This document shows, one piece after another, positions 7,808-16,234 of a stretch of 64,000 nucleotides of DNA. The notes below the pieces were generated by a model. That model did no database searches and was not told the DNA's origin. It saw only the letters and a list, made by a program, of their open reading frames with translations. The position numbers and the translations under genes were made by a program. The stretch comes from Sphingobium sp. YR768 (GTDB taxonomy: Bacteria > Pseudomonadota > Alphaproteobacteria > Sphingomonadales > Sphingomonadaceae), in the NCBI RefSeq assembly GCF_900111125.1, contig NZ_FOGE01000014.1, forward strand, positions 62,001 to 126,000, read 5' to 3'. How positions within the stretch are numbered: the first letter of the stretch is position 1; each line of letters starts with the position of its first letter.

Positions 7808-8869
7808 TTACATGCCCGCGCCGGGACCGTAGCTGATTTCCACGCGACGGTTCTGGACTTCGCGAACACCGTCCGCGGTTTCGACGCGCGGCTTCGATTC
7901 ACCGAAGGCCTGGGTGGTCATCACGCCGTCAGGGATACCCTTCGAGGCGAGATAAGCCTTGGTCGCGTCAGCGCGGCGCTGCGACAGGCCGACGTTGTAC
8001 GATGCCGAACCCGACTTGTCCGCGTGACCTGCCAGCATGACCTGCGCACTGCCGCAGCTGCTGTAGGCCGAAACCGCGTTGTCGAGAATGGTGGCGGCGT
8101 CAGGCGTGATGTCCGACTTGTCCCATTCGAAGAACACGATGTACGGTCCGGGGTTGCACTCCACAGCCGGCGGAGGCGGCGGCGGGGGAGGCGGCGGGGG
8201 CGGCGGCGGCGGGGGAGGCGGCGGCGGCGGAGCCGCTTCAGCCGGAGCGCCGAAGTTGTAGGTCAGGCCGAGCAGCAGGCTGTGCGTGCGCAGCTTGGTC
8301 TTGATCGTGTCGCCGGCATCCGCAACTGCGGTGGTGTAAGCCGGGATCAGCTTGATATCGTCCTGGTTGAAGAAACGATACTTCAGCGAGACGTCGACAT
8401 TGCTGGTGACCGGGTAACGAACGCCAGCAATCGCCTGCCAGGCGAAGCCGGTGTCGCTGTCGTTCACGATGTCGCTGGCCAGCTTGCCGCGCGAAACGCC
8501 GACACCGCCGCCGACAAAGCCCTGAAGGCCATCGTCGGGACCGAAGTCGAGCAAGCCGTTCAACATGAACGACAGAGCCGAGGCTGCACCACCGAAGCCG
8601 CTCTGGCTCAGGTCAACCTTGGCGCGCTTGTAAGCCGATTCCGCTTCCAGGCGGAAACCGCCGAAATCGTAACCGATATTGGCGTCGAAATCATATCCCT
8701 TATGGAAATCGACCGAACCGCCGGCATCGACGCCGTTTACGGTTGCGTTCTGGTCTTCCACAAGCAGGACGCCGGCGTCGACGCCAACGTACCAGCTGTT
8801 GTCGCGCGCGAAGGCCGGGCTGGCCAGGACGCTAGTCGCAAGAGCAGCCGCGAGGGCAAGCTTCCGCAT
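7808..8869 (-). CDS. OmpA family outer-membrane protein with polyproline hinge
   Basis: 353 residues: signal peptide (1-22, ending SPAFA), an eight-strand beta-barrel of about 190 residues resembling OmpA/OprF porins (alternating aromatic strands such as YVGVDAG, ANIGYDFGGFRLEAE, and a late LLLGLTYNFG), then 21 consecutive prolines at about 214-234, then an OmpA C-terminal peptidoglycan-binding domain with FFEWDKSDITPDA, the GHADKSG block and the NRRVEI end. It ties the outer membrane to peptidoglycan. The start at 8869 gives the only sensible signal peptide. It is monocistronic with a strong terminator, as expected for an abundant porin. The proline run is coded by a mixture of CCG, CCC and CCT codons. 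Confidence 0.93.
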   Translation of the reverse strand: MRKLALAAALATSVLASPAFARDNSWYVGVDAGVLLVEDQNATVNGVDAGGSVDFHKGYDFDANIGYDFGGFRLEAESAYKRAKVDLSQSGFGGAASALSFMLNGLLDFGPDDGLQGFVGGGVGVSRGKLASDIVNDSDTGFAWQAIAGVRYPVTSNVDVSLKYRFFNQDDIKLIPAYTTAVADAGDTIKTKLRTHSLLLGLTYNFGAPAEAAPPPPPPPPPPPPPPPPPPPPPAVECNPGPYIVFFEWDKSDITPDAATILDNAVSAYSSCGSAQVMLAGHADKSGSASYNVGLSQRRADATKAYLASKGIPDGVMTTQAFGESKPRVETADGVREVQNRRVEISYGPGAGM

Positions 8870-9069
8870 TTGGTTTCCCCTTTCAAGAGTGTCACGAAGG
8901 ACTGCTGAAACCCTGTATCCGCAAGAAGGTTTCATAGCAAGTCCACAATTAGTGAAACCGTTGCAAAAATAACGCACTAGCCCGCCTTCTGACGTCTCGA
9001 CAGGCTAATGGGAAGGAATCCTAGACTATTGACGCACCACCGCAACAAGAAAAGCATATTAGCGTAATA

Positions 9070-9573
9070 TTAGGCTACAATCAGCCCATGTGCGCGCAGG
9101 GCTGACAGAATGGCCGCCAATGTTGTTCGCGCCTCGACATCGATAACGCTCCCTCCCCCCGGAGCCGGGATCGCTGCCTGACGGGCGGCAATCACACGCT
9201 GATCGTCCACATACAGGCCATCACTTCGCACCGCACCGTCGCGCCAGTCCGTCCCGTCATGAAAAAGCCGGTGCCCCCGGTCGGCGACATCCATCGCCAT
9301 GCCCGCGCGCGCCGTCACGAACCGCCATCCACCCTCGCTCCAGCAGGCGATCGCCCCCGCCTGCCCGGCCCATGCCCCGCTGGCCCCCGCCGCCACGATC
9401 CAGCATTGTCCGATTTCCGGCGCGCTTGGCGGGCTCGCCACGTCCGCGCTCTCCGCCCGCCCATGCAGCAGCGCGTCGACCAAAGTCAGCGCCTCATTGT
9501 GAAAGACTTCCTTCTGCGCCTGCCCGGCAAACAGCAAAGGCAGCGCCCATCGCGGCGTCATATCCATGATCAT
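9070..9573 (-). CDS. DUF2793 domain protein, tail-associated, end of the GTA-like cluster
   Basis: 167 residues. The opening TPRWALPLLFAGQAQKEVFHNEAL is the signature of DUF2793, a small domain regularly found at the distal end of alphaproteobacterial GTA and prophage tail clusters. The remainder contains GQCWIV, the GGWRFV block and DRVI-like strand, typical of this fold. A short C-terminal helix (ILSALRAHGLIVA) may mediate trimerisation. It lies 17 bases after the tail-tip gene on the same strand, so it is probably the last gene of the operon. AAAGGGA precedes the ATG at 9573. Its precise role in the particle is not known. Confidence 0.85.
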   Translation of the reverse strand: MIMDMTPRWALPLLFAGQAQKEVFHNEALTLVDALLHGRAESADVASPPSAPEIGQCWIVAAGASGAWAGQAGAIACWSEGGWRFVTARAGMAMDVADRGHRLFHDGTDWRDGAVRSDGLYVDDQRVIAARQAAIPAPGGGSVIDVEARTTLAAILSALRAHGLIVA

Positions 9574-9590
9574 AGTCCCTTTTCAGATTT

Positions 9591-11786
9591 TCACAAATTA
9601 AGAGCGATCCGCGCCGCCCGCCCCATGGCCAGCGTGCCGATCTGCGCCACCTCGACCGCCCAGTCCGCACCCGCCGCGCCATCCGCCGCGATCATCGCCG
9701 CGTCATAGGTCCAGCCCGGCGCGCCCGTCTCCACGCTCCGCACCACCCGCTCGCCGTCCAGCACCCGCACCCGATAGCGCTCGCTTTCCTCGCCCAGCGG
9801 CACGTCCCCGCCATTGCTCCAGCGCCATCCGGCCCGGCTGCGCCTGACCCAGCCGACCACCCGGCCACCGTCCTCACCCCGCACCGTCAGATGCACCGGC
9901 GCCGGCGGAACCAGCGCCTCTCCCCGGATCGCCAGCGCATCCTCCACCGGCTCGACATCGCCCAGCCCGATCGCCGCCAGACGCAGGCTTGCCCCCACTT
10001 CCCCGCTCGCGCCCATCGCCGTCAGCGGCTCGACCAGCCGGTCCTCCTCGATCAGCAGGAAGCGATCGCCCACGCCATGCGCATCCATCGCCCATTCGCT
10101 CCCGCGCAGCCCCCGCCGCAGCCCACTGAGCCGCCAGCTTGCCGGCCCGATCCGCTCCGCCGCCTCATACTGGAGCAATTCCTCACCCAGCAGACACAGG
10201 TTCCGCCCCTGCGCCAAAGCCGCCTCGTCCGCGCCGCCCAGATCCATATCTTCCGCCAGCAACGTCACCAGCAGCGCCTGTTCCCGATCCACCAGCACCC
10301 GGCTACCGTCCGGCAGCGCCGCATCCGCCACCCCCATCACCGCCCGCCCGGCACTCCGCCCGATCGCACCGGCCTCGCCGCTGTCGCTCATCACGAACAG
10401 CGCCGCACTGCGCCAACCCGCCCCGCCACTCGCCGCCGCCACCAGCAGGGGCGCACTCGCCGCCCCATCCCGCAGCGACGGCAAATCCGCCAGCATCAGC
10501 GTCGTTGCCCCATGCGGCGCATCCACCTGCCGCACGATCGCGCCCGAAGACGCCCCCGTCGGCAGCGCGCCGCCCGCCCCCGGCACCCGCCGCAGCGACA
10601 GCCGCACCGCCATCGCCTCCCATTCCCGCTCCTCGATCCGCCACAAGCCCGGCACATCGTCGACCGTCACCACCATGCCCGGCGCCAGCGTCAGCGCGCT
10701 CCAGTCACAGCGCAGCGCCATCATCGCCCGCCCGGTCCATGCCGCCCCCAGTCGCACCGCCGCCAGCGCCCGCGCATCGTCCGCGCCCATCACGACCGGC
10801 AGTTCCATCCCCTGCTCCTGCCGCCCCGCCCCCGGCCGCACCACCCGCTGCACGCCCGCCTGATAGTCCCGCGCCGCATCATAATGGCGCAGGCTCAGCG
10901 CCACCGGCACGCCATCGGCCGCCCCGCCCGATCGCTCGACCGGATCGATCGCCTGCCCGTTGATCCGCCGCGCCAGCCTGTCCGCGCCGATCGCTCCTTC
11001 GGCCGAGCCTACCGCCCGCAACTGCAATCCCGCCTCCCCCGTCCCCAGCGCCAACCCCTGCGCCTCGACCAGCGGACCGATCGCCGCCCCGATATCGGCC
11101 CCGCCCGCCGCAAAGCCATCCAGCGCCGCCAGCCCGGCCCCGCCCAGCGCCCCGTCGCTCAATTCCGCCGCAACGGCCTCGATCGAAACCGCCCCGTCGT
11201 CCGCCTCCACCTCGAAGGTCAGCGACGGAATGCGATTGCCATAATCGGCCAGCGCCAGATCCTCGAACAGCACATAGGCCATGCCCCGGTGTCCCGGCGT
11301 CAGCGTCATCCCTTCCGCCGCCGCGATCAGCGGATCGACCGCCTGATCCTCACCCCCCGGATGCACACGAAAGGCGGACACTTCACTCTTGAAGTCCCCC
11401 GCCGATCCGCGCAGCAGATTGCCGTCCGCCCATATCCGCCCGATCGACCGGATCGCCCGCGCCGACAGCGCCACCGCGAAACTCGCCGAATAGCTATAGG
11501 TCGTGACGCTCGCCCGCCCCTTGCCACCGCCACTCTTGCTCTTCACCTCCTTCAGGTCCGTCGCCCAGATCACCGTCCCGGCGACCCGCATCGTTCCGAA
11601 AATCTTCGGCACCTGCGTCCCGTAACTGGATGTCTGCACCTGCAAGTCGGACAGGCGCGATCCCTCCCGCCCCTTCGGCTTGAACAATATCTGATTATCG
11701 ATGACATTGCCGATCACCGCCCCGATCGCCGCGCCGATCGGCCCGCCCAGCACGGTCCCCACCGCCGTCAGCACCACCGTCGCCAT
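9591..11786 (-). CDS. GTA-like tail tip / host-specificity protein (gp15-like, short form)
   Basis: 731 residues. It opens with a glycine-rich hydrophobic N-terminus (LGGPIGAAIGAVIGNVIDN) followed by KGREGSRLSDLQVQTSSYGTQVPKIFGTMR, the start characteristic of GTA gp15 and related phage tail proteins, with a phage tail-tip (Phage-tail_3 like) domain around residues 150-430. The Rhodobacter capsulatus gp15 is about 1,300 residues and contains an internal TIM-barrel domain; this protein is little more than half as long and I see no barrel segment. A barrel-like region is instead present in the DUF2460 gene upstream. GGAGA precedes the ATG. A REP hairpin pair separates it from the NlpC/P60 gene. 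Confidence 0.85.
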   Translation of the reverse strand: MATVVLTAVGTVLGGPIGAAIGAVIGNVIDNQILFKPKGREGSRLSDLQVQTSSYGTQVPKIFGTMRVAGTVIWATDLKEVKSKSGGGKGRASVTTYSYSASFAVALSARAIRSIGRIWADGNLLRGSAGDFKSEVSAFRVHPGGEDQAVDPLIAAAEGMTLTPGHRGMAYVLFEDLALADYGNRIPSLTFEVEADDGAVSIEAVAAELSDGALGGAGLAALDGFAAGGADIGAAIGPLVEAQGLALGTGEAGLQLRAVGSAEGAIGADRLARRINGQAIDPVERSGGAADGVPVALSLRHYDAARDYQAGVQRVVRPGAGRQEQGMELPVVMGADDARALAAVRLGAAWTGRAMMALRCDWSALTLAPGMVVTVDDVPGLWRIEEREWEAMAVRLSLRRVPGAGGALPTGASSGAIVRQVDAPHGATTLMLADLPSLRDGAASAPLLVAAASGGAGWRSAALFVMSDSGEAGAIGRSAGRAVMGVADAALPDGSRVLVDREQALLVTLLAEDMDLGGADEAALAQGRNLCLLGEELLQYEAAERIGPASWRLSGLRRGLRGSEWAMDAHGVGDRFLLIEEDRLVEPLTAMGASGEVGASLRLAAIGLGDVEPVEDALAIRGEALVPPAPVHLTVRGEDGGRVVGWVRRSRAGWRWSNGGDVPLGEESERYRVRVLDGERVVRSVETGAPGWTYDAAMIAADGAAGADWAVEVAQIGTLAMGRAARIALNL

Positions 11787-11811
11787 AACATTCTCCCCAA
11801 AAGCACAACGT

Positions 11812-11876
11812 GCTCCTGCGAAGGCAGGAGCCCAGTTCAGACCGTGGGACTGGGCTCCTGCCTTCGCAGGAGCACA
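11812..11876. repeat. Inverted REP pair inside the GTA tail operon
   Basis: GTGCTCCTGCGAAGGCAGGA and its continuation GCCCAGT form an arm of about 27 bases, repeated as its reverse complement (ACTGGGCTCCTGCC and onward) after a loop of roughly 10 bases. It lies between the NlpC/P60 gene (stop at 11878) and the tail-tip gene (start 11786). It lacks a T-run, so it looks more like an mRNA-stabilising or attenuating hairpin than an intrinsic terminator. Confidence 0.85.
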
Positions 11877-11877
11877 C

Positions 11878-12246
11878 CTACATCAAGGTCCACCATCCAA
11901 GAATCGGCCATGGCGACACCCCCGGCATCTCCACCACCCGCCCCAGTCCGGCATGGGCATGGACAAAGCCCGCCCCCGTCCCGATCATCAGATGCAGTTG
12001 CAAAGGCCCCGGCCTTGCCAGCGCCAGATCACCCGGCCGCCCCTGCGCCACCAGCCGCAGTCCCGCCGCCCGCAGCCAGCCCTCGGCCCGCGCCACATCG
12101 CCGCTGCGCAGCCCATAATCGCCCGGCGCTTCCCGCCCCAAAGCCAGCGCCGCCAGCCCCACGCAATCCAGCCCCTCCCGACCGCGCCCATGCAACCGAA
12201 AAGGCACCCCGATCAGCGCCCGCGCCCGCTCGACCGCCGCGCTCAT
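11878..12246 (-). CDS. NlpC/P60 family peptidase of the GTA-like tail (gp14-like)
   Basis: 122 residues. The papain-like catalytic Cys is at residue 28 in GLDCVGL, with candidate catalytic His at 85 (LQLHLMIG) and a second His at 96-98. RcGTA gp14 and the equivalent phage tail peptidases have this size and arrangement and are thought to cut peptidoglycan cross-links during DNA delivery. The start at 12246 (MSAAVERARALIG) overlaps the stop of the DUF2163 gene by four bases (ATGA), which fixes it; an in-frame extension to 12354 would overlap the upstream gene by over 100 bases. Confidence 0.87.
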   Translation of the reverse strand: MSAAVERARALIGVPFRLHGRGREGLDCVGLAALALGREAPGDYGLRSGDVARAEGWLRAAGLRLVAQGRPGDLALARPGPLQLHLMIGTGAGFVHAHAGLGRVVEMPGVSPWPILGWWTLM

Positions 12247-13052
12247 GCGCCGGGATAGCGGGTCAGCAAGTCCATCCCCGGCAGATAAGGCTCCCCCCGG
12301 AAATTCACGACATTGCCGAACCGACCCGCGCAGGTCGTCAGTTGCCGATCGCACCCCTGCGTCAGCAGCGCCAAAGTCCCCGCCGCCACCGCAAAGGCCG
12401 GCGGATCGACCAGAGTCACGCCCTCCGCCCCATTATCCGCCACCGCCTGCACCAGCCCGACATTGGCCCCGCCCAGCCAGCGCAGCGTGCCAAAGGCATA
12501 GTCGCCCGCCTCCAGCCCATCCGCCGCCACCTGCGCCCCGTCCACGGCCGCAACCGCCACGATCCGCCGCCGCCCCGCCATGTCGACCCGGCATGCCCGG
12601 TCGCCCAGCCGCGCCCGGCAATCGGGCGACGTACTCGGCGCCACCGGCCCACCCAGCACCGCCGCCGCGCCGATCAGTTCGGCCGTAAAAGCCGCCCCCT
12701 TGCGCGACACCGCCCCCATCTCGCCCCGCGCCAGCAGCAGCCACAGCGCGCCCGGCGCTTCCCATTGCGTCAACCGCAATTCCAGCGCAGCCCCGTCCCA
12801 GCGCCCCGCCATCAAATCCGCCTCGCTGATCGCATCGCTGGTCAGCGCCCCCGCAACATCGCTATCTTCGCCCTCCAGCCCGATGCCCGATCGCACCGCA
12901 GAGGGCGTCATCCCCGGCGCCGCGCGATAGAGCAGCCCGCCAATATCCAGATCGCGATCATGGCTGGTCAGCCCGATCGTCACTCCGTCCCGCCGCTCGA
13001 TCCGCCAGCAAAAGGCCAGCGTCGTCAGCGCCCCGTCCAGCCCCCCGCTCAT
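12243..13052 (-). CDS. DUF2163 domain protein, GTA-like tail hub (gp13-like)
   Basis: 269 residues. It matches the GTA gp13 pattern: N-terminal TTLAFCWRIERRDGVTIGLTSHD (the conserved W-x-V-x-R-x-DG...GFTxHD block of DUF2163), DLMAGRWDGA and the Cys-containing C-terminal region SPDCRARLGDRACRVD and TQGCDRQLTTCAGRFGN, where the cysteines are characteristic of the phage BR0599-like C-terminal half. In RcGTA this is the baseplate hub. It starts with ATGA overlapping the stop of the DUF2460 gene and ends overlapping the NlpC/P60 start, so all three are translationally coupled. Confidence 0.87.
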   Translation of the reverse strand: MSGGLDGALTTLAFCWRIERRDGVTIGLTSHDRDLDIGGLLYRAAPGMTPSAVRSGIGLEGEDSDVAGALTSDAISEADLMAGRWDGAALELRLTQWEAPGALWLLLARGEMGAVSRKGAAFTAELIGAAAVLGGPVAPSTSPDCRARLGDRACRVDMAGRRRIVAVAAVDGAQVAADGLEAGDYAFGTLRWLGGANVGLVQAVADNGAEGVTLVDPPAFAVAAGTLALLTQGCDRQLTTCAGRFGNVVNFRGEPYLPGMDLLTRYPGA

Positions 13053-15376
13053 TCGCGTATCTCCACCAGCGGCACCGACACCGCCTCCCCGGCGGCAAAG
13101 GTCGCCCGGTTGATCTCCAGCCGGTCCTCGGCAAAGCGCACCGGCACATCGAAGCGATAGCCAGCGGTCAGCACCACGCCCTCGTCCGGCGCATCGTCGA
13201 ACGCGATCACGCCCATCCCCGCATGGCTCCATCCCCCGACCATCTCGACGCCATCGGCCGCCACGCGAATGCTCCCCGCCACTGGCCGCGTGATGGTCCG
13301 CGCCTGCGCCTCCTCTCCCGATCCATAATAGCGCATCAGCGGAAATTCGGCCGCCACCCCGTCCCCCACGCCCAGCCGCTGGTCCAGCGGCCCCGGCGCA
13401 ACGCCCGGCGCCCCGCTGCGATCAGCATAGGGATCACTGAAGCGGAACCCCCGCGCCGCCCCCCGCCGCGCCCGGAAGAAGGCGATCAGCGTAGCGATAT
13501 CCGCCTCGCTCCGCACCCCCGGCCCGGCATCATAGGACAGCCTGGCATCGGCCCAGTCGCTCGACCGCCGCTCATGCCCGGCCGGGCTTTCCACAATCTG
13601 CGTCGAAAAGGCCGGGGCCAGGCTCGCCTCCCGCCCGATGGCCATGGGAAAGATCACATCGTCAAAGGCTTGCACATCATCCTCCCCATCGATTGCAAAG
13701 CAGGTAAAGCCATCGCGGCACACTTGCGGCATCGCCCAGATGAAGGTCGCCGCCGTCCCCCGCGCGACAGACGCCTGCGCCGCCGCCACGATCGCCCGCC
13801 ACTGCCCGGCCTGCTCCGGCAACAGCACGAAGCCCGAAAAATAATGCTGTTCCCCGATCGGATAGCCCAGCCGCGCCGTCGCCATCTCCACGCCCCGCGC
13901 GGTCAGATGCGGCCGCCCCTCCGTCACCCAGTCATAATCTTCCAGTTGCAGCACATCGAAGGCGGGCGAGGCCCAGCCGACCGGCATATTCGCCCTTTTG
14001 GCCTCCGGCGCACGCGGATCGAGAATGGTCGGCAGATAGGCCAGCAAATGCGTCACCGCCCCCGGCGCAATCGCCTTCACATGCGCGCACAAAGCCGCCG
14101 TCGACGCCGCCAGCAACGCCCCCGCCGCATCCAGCACATCGCACTGGTCGCTATCCAGCGCACCCCAAACGCTCCCGATCGACACCGGCGTCCCGCCAAG
14201 CGCCACCCGCGCCGCATCGTCATAGATACAGATGCGCCCATCCCCCGGCATCACCCACCACCAGGGTTCCCCCACCTGAAAGCGGATCGGCAACCCCGCC
14301 TCCAACCCGATGGAAACAAAGGCCCCCGCCACCGCCTGCAAATAGCCCATCGCCCCGCTTTGCGCCGGCGACAGCAAAGTCGAAGGCGGCGACCAACCGG
14401 TCAGCGCCGGGTCGCCATTCTCCGCCCTCTGCTTCCAGTCGTTCCAGCAATGCGCATCGAACAATTCATAGGAGAGCGACCAGATCAGGTCGAAGTCCCA
14501 TGCCTTCGCCTGCGCCGCGAAATCCCGGTGCCAGGCCGCGCAGGGCGCATTCAGCACCCCGCCCGCCAGACTGACGAACAGGCCGCCGCCCGCCCGCTCC
14601 AGCCGGAAATAATGGCTCATCCCGACATAATGGTTGATCGCCCCGCGATAGCCCAGCGCATGGATCGCCGCTACGACCCGCGCGGGCGTCTGGTTGAAAC
14701 AATCATCATAGCCGGTCGCCATTCCCAACCCATGCTCCGGCAGCATCACATCGCCCACCGCCAGCACCGATCCCGCCCCGTCACAGCCTATCTCGCTCAG
14801 TTCCGCCCAACCTTCGACCCCCGCCGCGAAAGACGTATCCCCCGCATCATAATCGGGCGGCACCAGAGAAATGAACATCCGGTCCACATCCCCCGCCCAC
14901 ACCGGGTCCGCCTCATCGGGCAACAGATAGCCGCCATCCATCGCCGCAAAATCCAGCGTGATGACAGCCTCTTCCGGCCCACCGCTCGCATAATTCCACA
15001 AGCGCACATACCAGGCCCGCGGCACCCCGCCCGCATCCCGCCCCTCGATCGTCAGCGTCGGCCCATGCGTCTCGTCCAGCTTGCGCAGCCCACCGGAGCG
15101 CCAGCGAAAGGACAGGCTGCAATCCCGAAAATCCCGCCGCGTCTCATAGGCCAGCAGGGGATGGCTCCATTTGTCCTCCGCTTCCCAGATCAGCCCCGCC
15201 AGATCGCCCGAACCGTAAAAGACCGCATCCACGCGCAAAGCGTCAGCCGCCGTCGTCACCACGCCAGCCATCATCGGCCGGGGGAAATTCACCGTCCAGT
15301 GCGTCGCCGCAAAGCGCTTCATGAACGCCGCCTCCTGCCCCCGCCGCGTATCGGCCAGCCAATAGCCTATCGTCAT
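13049..15376 (-). CDS. DUF2460 distal tail protein fused to a large N-terminal TIM-barrel-like region (gp12-like)
   Basis: 775 residues. Residues from about 575 to the end are a full DUF2460 domain: FSTQIVESPAGHERRSSDW, LIAFFRARRGAARGFRFSDP, the GDG...F block, TRPVAGSI, and the closing YRFDVPVRFAEDRLEI with a terminal EIRE. RcGTA gp12 consists of this domain alone (about 210 residues). The extra 570 residues contain many aromatic motifs (HYFRLE, WDFDLIWSLSYELFD, PWWWVMPGDG, VLQLEDYDWV) resembling a glycoside-hydrolase-like TIM barrel as found in some phage non-contractile tail proteins. Overlaps at both ends (ATGA) couple it to the tape-measure and DUF2163 genes. The barrel assignment is inference. 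Confidence 0.85.
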   Translation of the reverse strand: MTIGYWLADTRRGQEAAFMKRFAATHWTVNFPRPMMAGVVTTAADALRVDAVFYGSGDLAGLIWEAEDKWSHPLLAYETRRDFRDCSLSFRWRSGGLRKLDETHGPTLTIEGRDAGGVPRAWYVRLWNYASGGPEEAVITLDFAAMDGGYLLPDEADPVWAGDVDRMFISLVPPDYDAGDTSFAAGVEGWAELSEIGCDGAGSVLAVGDVMLPEHGLGMATGYDDCFNQTPARVVAAIHALGYRGAINHYVGMSHYFRLERAGGGLFVSLAGGVLNAPCAAWHRDFAAQAKAWDFDLIWSLSYELFDAHCWNDWKQRAENGDPALTGWSPPSTLLSPAQSGAMGYLQAVAGAFVSIGLEAGLPIRFQVGEPWWWVMPGDGRICIYDDAARVALGGTPVSIGSVWGALDSDQCDVLDAAGALLAASTAALCAHVKAIAPGAVTHLLAYLPTILDPRAPEAKRANMPVGWASPAFDVLQLEDYDWVTEGRPHLTARGVEMATARLGYPIGEQHYFSGFVLLPEQAGQWRAIVAAAQASVARGTAATFIWAMPQVCRDGFTCFAIDGEDDVQAFDDVIFPMAIGREASLAPAFSTQIVESPAGHERRSSDWADARLSYDAGPGVRSEADIATLIAFFRARRGAARGFRFSDPYADRSGAPGVAPGPLDQRLGVGDGVAAEFPLMRYYGSGEEAQARTITRPVAGSIRVAADGVEMVGGWSHAGMGVIAFDDAPDEGVVLTAGYRFDVPVRFAEDRLEINRATFAAGEAVSVPLVEIRE

Positions 15377-15933
15377 TGCGCCAATGCCCCCCGCACCGCC
15401 CGTGCCACCTGCCGCGCGCTGCGCGCCAGCAACCGGCTTTCGCTCTCCCCACCCCGGCCATTGACCGCGATGTTCACCCGCACATCGCGCGTGCCCGATC
15501 CGCCAGCCGCCACCACCTGCCCGCTGCTCGTCGGCACGAACAATTCCGGCCCGCGCTCACCGACCATATAGGCCCGTCCGCCCGTCACCGGCCCGCCGGT
15601 CGCCCGCCCCGGCGATCCCATCAGCGCCGTCAGCGCCGCCGTCGCCAGACCCGCCAGTCCGCCGCCACTGCTGCTCCCGCCACCCATGGCCGATTGCAAC
15701 GCGCTCGCCGCAATCTCGTTCAGCGCCGACAAAGCCACCGCGCGCAGATCGTCAAAGCCCAGCTTGCCGGTCCGTACCGCCCGCAACAGCCCCTGCTCGA
15801 TCCGCCGCCCGGCCCGGTCCGCCCCATCGGCCAGCGGCCCTTCCATCTCGCTACGCATCGCCGCCACATCCCGGCTCAACCCCTGCGTATCCGCCCGCAC
15901 CCGCACCACCAGCGTCTCGATATCGTCTTCCAT
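15373..15933 (-). CDS. Short tail tape-measure protein (GTA gp11-like)
   Basis: 186 residues, close to the length of RcGTA gp11 (about 220), much shorter than phage tape measures, as expected for a short GTA tail. It opens IETLVVRVRADTQGLSRDVAAMRSEM, the helical N-terminus shared by lambda-family tape measures, has a glycine/serine-rich middle (GGGSSSGGG) and then the conserved GGRAYMVGERGPELFVP motif of tape-measure C-terminal regions. The start at 15933 follows a REP hairpin; the earlier in-frame ATG at 16032 would translate that repeat. Its stop overlaps the DUF2460 start (ATGA). Confidence 0.87.
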   Translation of the reverse strand: MEDDIETLVVRVRADTQGLSRDVAAMRSEMEGPLADGADRAGRRIEQGLLRAVRTGKLGFDDLRAVALSALNEIAASALQSAMGGGSSSGGGLAGLATAALTALMGSPGRATGGPVTGGRAYMVGERGPELFVPTSSGQVVAAGGSGTRDVRVNIAVNGRGGESESRLLARSARQVARAVRGALAQ

Positions 15934-15958
15934 ATGCCCTCCCGCACCCCACAGAGCA

Positions 15959-16023
15959 TGTGCTCCTGCGAAAGCAGGAGCCCAGTCCCGCCCTCTCCAC
16001 TGGGCTCCTGCTTTCGCAGGAGC
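15959..16023. repeat. Inverted REP pair upstream of the tape-measure gene
   Basis: TGCTCCTGCGAAAGCAGGAG continuing into CCCAGT and its reverse complement flank a short loop, as at 11812-11876 but with AAA for AGG in the core. It lies between the tail-chaperone gene (stop 16034) and the tape-measure start (15933), breaking an otherwise overlapped gene string. Confidence 0.85.
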
Positions 16024-16033
16024 ACGACGCACC

Positions 16034-16234
16034 TCAATCCGGCATCACCCCCATCAACCGCCGCAACTCCGCCGCATCCACGCCCGCCTCCCCCACATCC
16101 TCCTCCCCCCGCGCCGCGCGCAGCACCGCCGCCAGTTCCACCGGCGTCGCGCGCCAGAACTGCTCCGGCCGCCAGCCCAGCAGCCACCCGGCCACCCCCG
16201 CCAGCCGCCCCGCGCCCGCCCGGAATGTCATCAT
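16034..16234 (-). CDS. Phage tail assembly chaperone-like small protein (GTA gp10.1-like)
   Basis: 66 residues. The sequence FRAGAGRLAGVAGWLLGWRPEQFWRATPVELAAVL matches the small conserved phage protein (TIGR02216 / Phage_TAC_6) that sits between the tail tube gene and the tape measure in GTA clusters, where lambda-like phages make the G/GT tail chaperone. The residues FW..TP.EL are the family hallmark. Tandem ATGs at 16234 and 16231 overlap the TGA of the upstream gene; either could be used. No frameshift signal is needed here because the two chaperone genes are separate and coupled. Confidence 0.8.
   Translation of the reverse strand: MMTFRAGAGRLAGVAGWLLGWRPEQFWRATPVELAAVLRAARGEEDVGEAGVDAAELRRLMGVMPD

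Noticed and set aside
9891-13160. Plus-strand open frame of 1,089 codons antisense to the tail genes
   Set aside because: It is a by-product of high GC third positions in the minus-strand genes. The translation is rich in Arg, Pro and His with no domain, and the minus strand holds recognised, overlapping genes.
13223-15571. Plus-strand open frame of 782 codons
   Set aside because: Same reason: antisense shadow of the DUF2460 and tape-measure genes, with Arg/His/Pro-rich, domain-free translation.
11812-16023. CRISPR array or tRNA genes
   Set aside because: The repeats here and elsewhere are inverted and irregularly spaced, with no regular spacers. I looked for tRNA T-loop patterns (GGTTCGAATCC type) by eye and found none convincing.
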